In this document: positions 46,948-55,557 of the stretch, one piece after another | Numbering within the stretch: the first letter of the stretch is position 1 | How the letters are laid out: every line of letters starts with the position of its first letter | IMG/VR virus record: IMGVR_UViG_3300009370_000018 | Location: 1 to 64,000 of that record | From: a virus | DNA: 64,000 nt | Direction: 5' to 3' (one strand) | Program-made: the position numbers and the translations under genes | Notes under the pieces: generated by a model | Told to the model about the DNA's origin: nothing | What the model saw: only the letters and a program-made list of their open reading frames with translations | Databases searched by the model: none

Positions 46948-49900
46948 ATGGATAGAGTTCTTGTAGGAAATGGCATCACTTCTTCTCAAGGGAGTGGTCT
47001 ATTTGCTTCTAGATTGGGCGCAAATGTTTTAGACCCTGATCAGGCTCTAACTGGAAATTTGTCATTTGATTCTAGTGATTTTACAGATGGTTCGTTGGAA
47101 GTTATTCAATCGGGACAGTTTACTCTTACTTGTAAAAGAGAAGTAATTCCTGCAAACTTTCCTTCTGGGATCAATTATATGGAAACTGCGGGAGTAGAAA
47201 TTGAAATTGAACCGGCAAATAGAGATGGAACGATTCCAGAAATTGCAATATGGTATGCAGTAGGCAATTCTTCTGGGTACTTTCATCCTTGGTATACAGA
47301 TGTTGCGGTAGACCAAGATAGTTTAGGATCAAATGGTTATGGGCATGATAATGCAACATTTACTGATCGTACAAAAATTAAACATATGGACTCTGCACAA
47401 TTTCGCGGAAAATTTAAAAATCAGGCTCAGGTTGGTTATGTAGATCCTAGTATTGAAGTTGTTTCTGATATGAATAGATGGCCGTGGACATACCTAGGAA
47501 TAACAGGAATTACAGAGTACAGAGGTTGGGATGATTTTTATTTAGAACCATCAGACGGAACATTTGCAAAGAATGTGGTTGATTGGGTTTGCGAAACCAC
47601 AGGATCTGTGCATGAAGGAACGACAGATAGTACCGTGTTTGGGGATACGTTAGCAGGATATGAAACTTCTCCATTGACCCCATCTTATTCGGTATTTAAT
47701 CATCCAAATAGATCAGGATATACTCATATTAACGAAGGTCTTTATCAAGGTGAAGATATTAAGAGGTCGCCTATTGAAAAGGAGCGTGCAGGGGGAACTA
47801 GATATGCAACGTTGGCAGATTTTCGTGGTGGCGGAGGCGCAAATGTGTCGGCTCTATGGAGCCCTATCATGCAGGCTCGTTTTGGAATTGCTGCCGAGGA
47901 TGTAGTATACAGAGCCAATAGTCTAGTTTTTAATACTCCATCAAGAATTAATGCAAATGATTATCCGCACAGTATATTTTCGCAAAATAGTGGGCTTGTG
48001 GGCGTAGTTTATTTTGCAGACAATACAAGATTGATTGTCAATGCATTTATGACGCCCACTTATACTTCAATGGATGGACCCTCACATGAAACGGCAACAT
48101 ATGAAGAAACGCAGGCAGATTTTACCACACTATATGCTACTGTGGCGCAAGGCGGTTTTGGTGGAAATAGTTATTTGGTTGCATCTAATACCATGTATCA
48201 ACAATTGGATCCAGATCGCAGAAAATGGCCACTTTCAAAATTTCATTCGCACACTATCTGCCCTCCAAAAGGAAGAGATTCGTTCTTTAACCCATATTCA
48301 AATAATTATATTCAGCATGTTAATTGTTTTCCCGATAATTATTCTTGGTATGATCTTTATGACACTTCTTATTATTTGCAAAGAGTGCAAGAAGCTGGGC
48401 AGGATACATCTAGCGGGAGCAATGATTTAACTAATATTGGTCAGTATTTTAAGGCTGGGCCTACGGGCTCTCCTTTTTACTGGGAAGTAAGTGATCCATG
48501 GTGTTATGATGGCGCCACCAGTGGAGATCCTTTGAATCCTGGTGGGCCAGGAATCCAAGGAGCAGGTAGTGCTCTTGAATATGAATATCTAGATTGGATG
48601 GATATGGATGGACCCTCGTGGCCCTATCCCCCTCATTTTGATCGAACTTATTGGCTTACAAATCACATTGGGCTTACTTACAATAAAATTGGATGGCAAA
48701 CTTATATTGATTCCGTTCTAGGAGCGGGTTTTCGTTTTGGGATAAACGCAGCAAATAATACATTTCCTGCTGGGGATCCTGGGCCTAGTACAATTGAATA
48801 CAGAACAAGACCTTATTTGCAATATGCCAATGCTACTTTAACTGATATGGTTGCGCCAGAAGGACATCCTGAATGGGATGCAATTGCACAGAGCCCTGCC
48901 TTAGGTGGTGCAAGCTGGACATATGACCCTGTTTGGGGTCATTTTGAAGGTCAGGCTGGTTGGCATACAACAGGGCCCATACTCCAACCATATACTGATG
49001 TAGATGGACGGCCTCATTGGCCGGGTGGTGTAATGGGGTTTGGTGACGGGACTAACAATTCTGAACAACCTGCTGTGTTTGATGATATTGATATTATTTC
49101 TGATGATGATTATGGATTGTGGGCTCATTATAATCACTTATTACCGACTAATTTACAGACATTATATTTTGATCCAGAAAACTTTGAAACAACTGGACAC
49201 GAAAAGGGTCTGAGTGTTGGATCGTATCCGGCATGGAAGAATGCCGATGGTACGCTAAATGAAAATTGGAGTCCTTATGGTTCAAAGCCTTGGAATAAAA
49301 ATCCTTCAAAGGTGGTTGCAGCCATGTTCTATCGACATGGTCCGTGGGATAGATTCCAATGGAGAAAAGGATTGTATTCGCCATGGCGCCCTGCGGCAGA
49401 GTGGGGTCCTGGAGGTACACATGGATTTGGACCAGGGCTTGGTGGAGCAGGATCTGTCGATGCGCTACAAGGTGATCAAGACGTATATGATACCTATTAC
49501 TGTAAATATATCATGTATCGTTCAGGAACGACAGGCATAAAAACTCTTGATCCTCCTGTTGTTCCTCAGACGTATAATTTCGATGTCAGGCCGAGATGGA
49601 TACCTGCCCAATTGGAGGGAGGCTCCGTACTGGTAGCCAATACGGGTGGAGATATAACGATTCTGAGCAAAACATACAAGGATTATAGAACTCCCACTAG
49701 AACAACAATAGGGGAAGGAGCTACCTTTAGTGGTCTCCTTCCCGGGATTGAATCAACAGCCCAGAATCTTGCGTTAACTAATTCGCTTACAGAACAACCG
49801 CTTTCAGATGGCGAGGTTCTTCTTGCATATCCAGAAGACCTAAAATTTAAAAAATCATCTACGTCTGATCGTACTAAATTTCGTACTGGCACCTCGCCGG

Positions 49901-52900
49901 CGCTTTCCCAAATTAATGATCATAGGGGTTATTATGGATTAGTTTTTCCTGATGATTTTGTAGAAGAAATTGGAGTTGAAGGAAGAGATCCATTTTTTGA
50001 TAGACGAGATCCTTCAGGAAGAATATATGGAAATATCGTCATCAATTTTAATATTCCACGATATGTAAATGCCCATGCCAACGGAAAACTTCTCGATACT
50101 TCTGGAGGTTCCCATCCGGGCTCTGGTAATTTTGACTTTGGTCCGGGTTCTGAAAATATTTTGCGTCATATTAATTTTTTTGGATCAGATAATTATTTAC
50201 ACGGAACTCTAAAGGGCGCAGAACAACAGCCAACTCCGGCTATTACTTTTGATTTTACAGACAGCAAATGGTATTTTGGGCCCACCACAAAGAGCATTTC
50301 GTTAACCGTTAATAATGCAGGAGTAATTGTTGGTGGTGGAGGTCCTGGGGGATGGGGATCTAGGTCGAGAACATTATCAGTAAGCGGGTCGGTTTTATCT
50401 CCTAAACTTGCGGGGTTTATTGAAACAACAGACGCTACTGTAGGAGGAGGAGGAGGTGGAGCAGGAGGAGGAACAGGAGGAACCGATAAAACAAAGGATC
50501 CTAGTGTAATGCCAATTCCAGAGATAGCCTCTAAATATTATTGGTCGTCATATATTGAATCTGGTGCGAACGAACCCCAATTACCTCCTTCTACATTTTC
50601 GCAACAATATGGTTATAATTATCCTTATATGGCAGAGTTGAGACTAACACATTTTGATTTAGACGGCGAGCCTAAGGCAGGAGCAGGTACAGTCACGGGA
50701 GGATATTCATATAAAGGGGTGGGAGAGGGTGGATATGGTTGGGCTGATACTTCTATAGGACCAGAATATATTAATGATATTTTTAATGGTGTTCCGTGGC
50801 CAGCAATTTCAGGAAATCGAGAAGATCTTCCCGGAAAAGAAGGATCTGATTCTTCCTTTGAGGTGGTGGATTTTACATCCGAAAGATCGCAATTTCTTGG
50901 TAGCTTTACTGGAACTCTTTCTGATGTTGAAGACCCTAATAATTGGCCAAGATTTGAAGATCAGCAGAGCAGTTTTGGTGGTCCCGGAGGTGCTGCGGCA
51001 ACTATTCCATTCAACGAGTTTATTACCCAAGATGATCCTTTACAAGGGTATTCATTGGACGGAAGAGTTCGTTTACCTTATGATGGTTCTGATGGAGGAG
51101 ATGCCATTAAGATCTTGGCAGATTTTAAGGCCACAGACATAGATGTCCAAATTATAAATCAAGATGGTGGTTACATATATGGAGGAGGCGGAGGAGGTGT
51201 TGGTGGTTATGGGGGTGATGTTACGGCCCAAGATGGTAAATCTGGTGTTGATATTGCAAGGGATAATCCACAGACGGCACCAGGTTCAAACTCTACAGGG
51301 CAGGCAACCATTACAAGGAATTCAGGCTATGCAGGACATTTGGTGGGTATGCATTGGTTAGGAACTCACAACTCTTCTATTCGAGTGTATAATTATGGAT
51401 CAAATACATCTGTGGCTGGAAGATTTGCAAATACATCTATACCCCGAGCAGGATCACAAGAATGGGGAGGCCCCTTTAGGTATGAAGGAGAGAGAGATCT
51501 TGTAAATCTTCAGACACACAACCCAGAAGGCGAATATGGTTGGGTTTCTAACGGAGCAGCAACGTCTGGAGAGGTTGGTGTAAAGGAATATCCGACATCA
51601 TTTTCGGATTGGGGAGCAAATGTATTACCAAGATTTAAAGCCAATCTAATTCAAGCAACCGGAAGCGGAATACCTGGTGAATATCCATATCACGGAGGTG
51701 ATGGTGAAAATTATAGTCAATTTACAGGGCGTCATCAAGAGCACTTAAATCCTACATCTGCGGCAGATGGGTTAACTCCACTTATCGATACCGGGTTTAA
51801 TGCGTCTCAAGTTGTGAATATATCTTTCTCGCCTGATGCCGGTCATAGACATGTGGCTGTGACTATGTTAGATCCATTCAGATTTTCTTTTCGTGATGTG
51901 TTCATCCTTAATCGCGACGAACTAGAACATCCAAACCAGTTGACTGGTGTTGTAAGATTGATGGGTGGTCATTATGAAGATGGGCTTGGTGACCAACATA
52001 GTAATGAGACGGACCCTGTCACTGGTGGTGTCTTTGCAGATGGGCATAATCACGAGATCCTGCCTCAAAATTCTACTGAGGATAGCACTTCCGGTGGCGG
52101 TAACCACCACCGGCAGGTATTTGCGGACTATCCAGATGATATAGTTTTTGCTCCGACGCCAAATTTTGAAAAGTCTGGATATAGAAGGTCGATAGGACAT
52201 GCAAATTGGATGATCGATGATTTTGGTGGTGTTTCCATAGTTGTTTCTGGTAATAGGCATGGTGGTGAGCCCGGAGTAGGTAGCTATGATTATCCAAATA
52301 GGCTTTATCTTCTTTCTCTTCTTAGAGGTATACCTGATTTAAATTTAACTGGTTCTCCTGGTGTTTTTCATCAGATTAGTTACTATGATAGTGTTTGGAG
52401 AGGTGGTTTACCAACGGCGTCGGGAATTTCAGAAATAAAACAGATTGACCATGTAAATCCAAAGCCACATCCAACACAATATGGTATTGTTATTTTTCAA
52501 GGTAAAACAACAAATGTTGGTGAACCAACGGTTCAGAATTGGAGCCTTTTTGTTTTATTTCATAAATCATTAGCTCAATCCTCAGTTGCAACTAGTTCAC
52601 GATTTCCAACTTGGTGCGGTCGTTATGGGCGAGGAGCCAGCACTTTAGAAGAAAGCCCAGGTTCGGCGCCTAATCATCCTGATGGATTATCTTTAGTCTC
52701 GGTAAACACTTATGATGCCTCTTGGTCTCCTGATGGGACTAAAATTGTTTGTGTCAAAAATGGATATCTATATACTTTAGATTTTGATATTGATGCGATG
52801 GCTACTGATCCTCCTGCCAGTAATCCGACATTTATAGGCGGAGGAGCACCTGGAGCCAAAGTACACCATCCTATTTTTACACCAGACGGTAAAAAGATTA

Positions 52901-53217
52901 TTTACATAACCGATAAAGAACCAGATCCTACAGACCATCCTACTACTGTTTCTAGCGATGGGGAATATCAACTTTGGATAATGTATTTAGGCGATGATGG
53001 ATTACCAGATCCTAGTAAACCAGAAAGAAGACTCACTAGTCCTGAGAACCTTCCTTGGGATGAAGGGGTTGGGAATCGAGTTAGAATGAGTAGTGATTGC
53101 CCTCCGACAATATATCCTGGCCTTTCATCTGAATATGGGGGCGGTGGAAAGGTATTATTTGCAGGCGACTATACTGTTTGGGGGACTGGTGGCGTATATT
53201 CTGTAGATTATTATTAA
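46948..53217 (+). CDS. Large fibre/adhesin with glycine-rich region and C-terminal beta-propeller (2089 aa)
   Basis: The protein starts MDRVLVGNGITSSQGSGLFAS, related to the two preceding genes. The body up to residue 1100 is W/Y/G-rich and unassigned. Glycine-rich stretches lie near 1128-1185 (GGGPGGWGSRSRT, GGGGGGAGGGTGG) and 1408-1425 (YIYGGGGGGVGGYGG), like the polyglycine segments of phage adhesin tips. From about 1625 to the end it resembles a TolB/PD40-type beta-propeller: VNISFSPDAGHRHVAV, DASWSPDGTKIVCV, PIFTPDGKKIIYITD and QLWIMYLGDDG. This is unusual for a phage fibre. The gene ends the block of large fibre genes. A host-surface binding role is inferred. Confidence 0.6.
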   Translation: MDRVLVGNGITSSQGSGLFASRLGANVLDPDQALTGNLSFDSSDFTDGSLEVIQSGQFTLTCKREVIPANFPSGINYMETAGVEIEIEPANRDGTIPEIAIWYAVGNSSGYFHPWYTDVAVDQDSLGSNGYGHDNATFTDRTKIKHMDSAQFRGKFKNQAQVGYVDPSIEVVSDMNRWPWTYLGITGITEYRGWDDFYLEPSDGTFAKNVVDWVCETTGSVHEGTTDSTVFGDTLAGYETSPLTPSYSVFNHPNRSGYTHINEGLYQGEDIKRSPIEKERAGGTRYATLADFRGGGGANVSALWSPIMQARFGIAAEDVVYRANSLVFNTPSRINANDYPHSIFSQNSGLVGVVYFADNTRLIVNAFMTPTYTSMDGPSHETATYEETQADFTTLYATVAQGGFGGNSYLVASNTMYQQLDPDRRKWPLSKFHSHTICPPKGRDSFFNPYSNNYIQHVNCFPDNYSWYDLYDTSYYLQRVQEAGQDTSSGSNDLTNIGQYFKAGPTGSPFYWEVSDPWCYDGATSGDPLNPGGPGIQGAGSALEYEYLDWMDMDGPSWPYPPHFDRTYWLTNHIGLTYNKIGWQTYIDSVLGAGFRFGINAANNTFPAGDPGPSTIEYRTRPYLQYANATLTDMVAPEGHPEWDAIAQSPALGGASWTYDPVWGHFEGQAGWHTTGPILQPYTDVDGRPHWPGGVMGFGDGTNNSEQPAVFDDIDIISDDDYGLWAHYNHLLPTNLQTLYFDPENFETTGHEKGLSVGSYPAWKNADGTLNENWSPYGSKPWNKNPSKVVAAMFYRHGPWDRFQWRKGLYSPWRPAAEWGPGGTHGFGPGLGGAGSVDALQGDQDVYDTYYCKYIMYRSGTTGIKTLDPPVVPQTYNFDVRPRWIPAQLEGGSVLVANTGGDITILSKTYKDYRTPTRTTIGEGATFSGLLPGIESTAQNLALTNSLTEQPLSDGEVLLAYPEDLKFKKSSTSDRTKFRTGTSPALSQINDHRGYYGLVFPDDFVEEIGVEGRDPFFDRRDPSGRIYGNIVINFNIPRYVNAHANGKLLDTSGGSHPGSGNFDFGPGSENILRHINFFGSDNYLHGTLKGAEQQPTPAITFDFTDSKWYFGPTTKSISLTVNNAGVIVGGGGPGGWGSRSRTLSVSGSVLSPKLAGFIETTDATVGGGGGGAGGGTGGTDKTKDPSVMPIPEIASKYYWSSYIESGANEPQLPPSTFSQQYGYNYPYMAELRLTHFDLDGEPKAGAGTVTGGYSYKGVGEGGYGWADTSIGPEYINDIFNGVPWPAISGNREDLPGKEGSDSSFEVVDFTSERSQFLGSFTGTLSDVEDPNNWPRFEDQQSSFGGPGGAAATIPFNEFITQDDPLQGYSLDGRVRLPYDGSDGGDAIKILADFKATDIDVQIINQDGGYIYGGGGGGVGGYGGDVTAQDGKSGVDIARDNPQTAPGSNSTGQATITRNSGYAGHLVGMHWLGTHNSSIRVYNYGSNTSVAGRFANTSIPRAGSQEWGGPFRYEGERDLVNLQTHNPEGEYGWVSNGAATSGEVGVKEYPTSFSDWGANVLPRFKANLIQATGSGIPGEYPYHGGDGENYSQFTGRHQEHLNPTSAADGLTPLIDTGFNASQVVNISFSPDAGHRHVAVTMLDPFRFSFRDVFILNRDELEHPNQLTGVVRLMGGHYEDGLGDQHSNETDPVTGGVFADGHNHEILPQNSTEDSTSGGGNHHRQVFADYPDDIVFAPTPNFEKSGYRRSIGHANWMIDDFGGVSIVVSGNRHGGEPGVGSYDYPNRLYLLSLLRGIPDLNLTGSPGVFHQISYYDSVWRGGLPTASGISEIKQIDHVNPKPHPTQYGIVIFQGKTTNVGEPTVQNWSLFVLFHKSLAQSSVATSSRFPTWCGRYGRGASTLEESPGSAPNHPDGLSLVSVNTYDASWSPDGTKIVCVKNGYLYTLDFDIDAMATDPPASNPTFIGGGAPGAKVHHPIFTPDGKKIIYITDKEPDPTDHPTTVSSDGEYQLWIMYLGDDGLPDPSKPERRLTSPENLPWDEGVGNRVRMSSDCPPTIYPGLSSEYGGGGKVLFAGDYTVWGTGGVYSVDYY

Positions 53218-53233
53218 AAAGGAATGTGTAAAG

Positions 53234-53488
53234 ATGAACAGATTTTCTGCGAACATACATAGTATAAACACATCAAAAGAACAATGCATCGTGACAATTA
53301 TGGATCGAGAATCCGATACCTATATCCTGGATAACAAAAATATTGGGCTTGTATTGAATCCTGATGGGGAGGCCAATACGGCATGGATTAAAGAAAAGGT
53401 GGAGCACATTATTAAAACTAGAATAACTCCAGCGATTAAAAAGAATAAAATTCCTATTAACATAAATGAGAAAGAATCGTCATCATGA
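53234..53488 (+). CDS. Small conserved protein, copy 1 (84 aa)
   Basis: The function is unknown. It has TIMDRESDTYILDNKNIGL, then VLNPDGEANTAWIKEKVEH. The pattern N-x-G-L-x-LNPDG-x-ANT-x-WIKE-x-V also occurs in the 88-aa gene at 56649, so these are paralogues. Similar DG-x-x-NT-x-W segments occur in small virion proteins of other tailed phages. A good Shine-Dalgarno (AAAAAGGAATG) precedes the ATG, and its stop overlaps the next gene by four bases (ATGA). Confidence 0.6.
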   Translation: MNRFSANIHSINTSKEQCIVTIMDRESDTYILDNKNIGLVLNPDGEANTAWIKEKVEHIIKTRITPAIKKNKIPININEKESSS

Positions 53489-53976
53489 GAATACACACGA
53501 CAGTAGTAACCAAGGATCATTTTCTTGTTGTATTGCAATCTACACATAGACATGACGAGTTATATGCGGCCGAGAATTATCCTTCTGAAAATCCAATAGG
53601 TTTTTTGGCCGAAGGAAGTGCAATAACTTTCAAGAAAGATTCAACGACCAAGCCTTGGGTCAAATATGCAGATTCCCTAACTGGACCGATTTTACATATT
53701 CGTTCAGTGTTTTCTTTGTTTGGTGCCGTGGCATCAGAAAATAAAGACCTTACTTACTTGACTATTATGCCTAGAAGCGACAATTCAATGGCGCTTTTGA
53801 AAAAGTTGGGACAGGAAATAACGCCTAAAGAAAGTGAAGAGATTGAAACTTCGGACAATTCATTTCAGCTTGGTCTGCAATGTAGGCATCCTTTACAGAG
53901 AGATTTGAATACTTTTGCGCTTGGTTCTTTTGATGTGGCCGAAGACGTGGGCGAAATAGATTTTGATGGAATATAA
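53485..53976 (+). CDS. Small conserved protein, copy 1 of the partner (163 aa)
   Basis: The function is unknown. It is translationally coupled to the preceding gene by an ATGA overlap. It shares TVVTKDHFLVVLQ near the start, GAVASENKDLTYLTIM in the middle and LQRDLNTFALGSFDV near the end with the 161-aa gene at 57430. The similarity is moderate but runs along the whole length in the same order, so the pair is a paralogue. Because its partner is also duplicated, the two genes probably act together. A structural or fibre-assembly role is inferred only from place. Confidence 0.6.
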   Translation: MRIHTTVVTKDHFLVVLQSTHRHDELYAAENYPSENPIGFLAEGSAITFKKDSTTKPWVKYADSLTGPILHIRSVFSLFGAVASENKDLTYLTIMPRSDNSMALLKKLGQEITPKESEEIETSDNSFQLGLQCRHPLQRDLNTFALGSFDVAEDVGEIDFDGI

Positions 53977-53991
53977 TAGGAGATAGTAGAG

Positions 53992-54459
53992 ATGTCCAAA
54001 ACAATATATGTATATGATCCTAGTACAGGAAAGATTTCGTATACTATAGAAAATGCAAAGACCGAAAATGCGATTTCATTAAAAAATAGAGGAATTAATT
54101 TTTTTGCCGATACGATCAATCATAAAATAATTGGAACTTATGTAGTAAAGCATGAGGTTACGGGGCAGCCCATTGGGATTGAAAATATTAAAGAGATGAC
54201 GAGTGTGATAATTAATAAGACACAGGTCGTGGCCGATGGAAATGATACTGTAATTATTGCCCCTTTATTAGAAGGAACGACAGTAAACATATCTAAAGAG
54301 AATTTTAGTTTTGTCTCTGATTTAGAGAATAATTCAGTAGAGATCACCGCAGATGGATATTCATTGGACGAAACTGAAAATGTTATCTATGTGAGTTTAT
54401 CTAAATATGGGTATAAGAACAAAGGGTTTATGATTAATATAATCCCAGATGTAGTTTAA
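53992..54459 (+). CDS. Unassigned small protein (155 aa)
   Basis: No family was recognised. It begins MSKTIYVYDPSTGKISYTI, like the N-terminal motif of small tail-fibre-associated proteins. The second half (TVIIAPLLEGTTVNISKENF, NSVEITADGYSLDE, NVIYVSLSKYGYKNKG) reads as a beta-sandwich of Ig-like type. It follows AGGAGA at good spacing and lies between the first small cassette and the coiled-coil gene. Confidence 0.5.
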   Translation: MSKTIYVYDPSTGKISYTIENAKTENAISLKNRGINFFADTINHKIIGTYVVKHEVTGQPIGIENIKEMTSVIINKTQVVADGNDTVIIAPLLEGTTVNISKENFSFVSDLENNSVEITADGYSLDETENVIYVSLSKYGYKNKGFMINIIPDVV

Positions 54460-54474
54460 TGGGAGTCTTATAGC

Positions 54475-54810
54475 ATGAAGTTTCAAAAAGACAATACGAA
54501 AAACAGATTGACGGCTGAGATTATTACCAAAAGAAAAGAGAATGCGGAAAATAAACGAAAGGTGGAAGAGGAAAAACAAAAAGAACAAGAACAATTAAAA
54601 GCCAAGTACATAGAAGAATTGAAAAGGCGTGCAAAAGAAAGAGAGCCTTATGTTAATAGAATAGCTGCATATCCAGAAATAACACATCAATTAGACATGC
54701 TATGGCATGATATGGATAGTGGAATAATTAAAGTAGACAAAAGAAAAGCAAATACTTGGTATCAAATGATAAAAACTGTAAAAAAAGAAAATCCTTTACC
54801 AACTAAATAG
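54475..54810 (+). CDS. Probable tail-fibre assembly chaperone (111 aa)
   Basis: The N-terminal half is highly charged and helical (RKENAENKRKVEEEKQKEQE). The C-terminal half carries a motif frequent in small phage fibre-assembly proteins: YPEITHQLDMLWHDMDSG, followed by KANTWYQMIKTVKKENP. That pattern (YP-x-x-x-x-QLDxLWHDxDxG...WYxxIxxVK) is usual for proteins that help fold or attach fibres. Its position behind the large fibre genes agrees. The family is by recall; no enzyme activity is expected. Confidence 0.6.
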   Translation: MKFQKDNTKNRLTAEIITKRKENAENKRKVEEEKQKEQEQLKAKYIEELKRRAKEREPYVNRIAAYPEITHQLDMLWHDMDSGIIKVDKRKANTWYQMIKTVKKENPLPTK

Positions 54811-54832
54811 TATGTAAAAAGGAAGGTATAAT

Positions 54833-55243
54833 ATGGCCAGTAGGTATCAAAATATCACTATAGACCAGGGAGCAGATTTTGTAATGAATGTTGTTGCCTA
54901 TAGATCCCAGTCAGAGACATCGGCATCTCTTGTTCTTACTACTGGTGGCGGAGCCCAGCCTAATTTTTATTCCAATGCACATTTACGAAAAAGTCATTAT
55001 CATGCAAATGCCACATTAGAATTTTCTACGTCAATAATTTCTGATGGAGACGGCTCGGCTGACCCAGTAATAGAATTTTCCCTTCATAGAAATAATACTG
55101 CCATATTAACACCAGGAAGATATGTTTATGATGTAGAACTAACTTCTCCGACAACTCATGGTGAGAATCCAGATGCAGATGATGATAAGAGATGGAGAAT
55201 CCTGGAAGGCATTGCAACAGTAACACCGGAGGCGACGAAGTAA
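54833..55243 (+). CDS. BppU-like virion structural protein (136 aa)
   Basis: The sequence matches a recurring small baseplate/virion protein: YQNITIDQGADFVMNVVAY at the start, LRKSHYHANATLEFST in the middle, then AILTPGRYVYDVEL and RWRILEGIATVTPEATK at the end. This arrangement is found in BppU-like N-terminal domains and in small virion proteins of tailed phages. It follows AAAAAGGAAGG. It is followed after two bases by the spike-base protein, so the two are probably made together. Confidence 0.65.
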   Translation: MASRYQNITIDQGADFVMNVVAYRSQSETSASLVLTTGGGAQPNFYSNAHLRKSHYHANATLEFSTSIISDGDGSADPVIEFSLHRNNTAILTPGRYVYDVELTSPTTHGENPDADDDKRWRILEGIATVTPEATK

Positions 55244-55245
55244 AA

Positions 55246-55542
55246 ATGGCCAGAAATTTTGACGATCCTTTTACTACCTATCGATCTGATTTAGATAGTC
55301 CGGCTCAGTATGCCGTAGAAATCACGCCAACAGATGCTACGGTTTTAACTACTTCTATTAGGGGATTATATGTCGGGGTTACAGGAAATGTGTCGTGTAG
55401 ATTAGTTGGAAATGCAAGTGCAACACAAACCCAAGCCAATGTTAAATTTGCCTTTATTCCCGCAGGAACTATTCTTCCTGTTCGGTTAGAGGGAGTCTGG
55501 GCAACCGACACAACAGCAGATGATCTTATTGGATTGTACTAA
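55246..55542 (+). CDS. Spike base protein, RCAP_Rcc01079-like (98 aa)
   Basis: I start at ATG 55246 (MARNFDDPFTTYRSDLDSP), which gives the conserved N-terminus and avoids a 52-base overlap with the preceding gene. The pattern DLDSPAQYAVEITPTDATVL, then RGLYVGVTGNVSCRLVG, FAFIPAGTILPVRLEGVWAT and the ending TTADDLIGLY is that of the small spike-base protein first named from a gene transfer agent in Rhodobacter. In that agent it supports a head spike. The next gene, a glycine-rich protein, may be the spike it holds. The ribosome site is GGAGG at 55229-55233. Confidence 0.7.
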   Translation: MARNFDDPFTTYRSDLDSPAQYAVEITPTDATVLTTSIRGLYVGVTGNVSCRLVGNASATQTQANVKFAFIPAGTILPVRLEGVWATDTTADDLIGLY

Positions 55543-55557
55543 AAGGGGTCTACACCA

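Noticed and set aside
52091-52113. Hairpin as a transcription terminator
   Set aside because: No T-run follows and it is deep inside a coding region.
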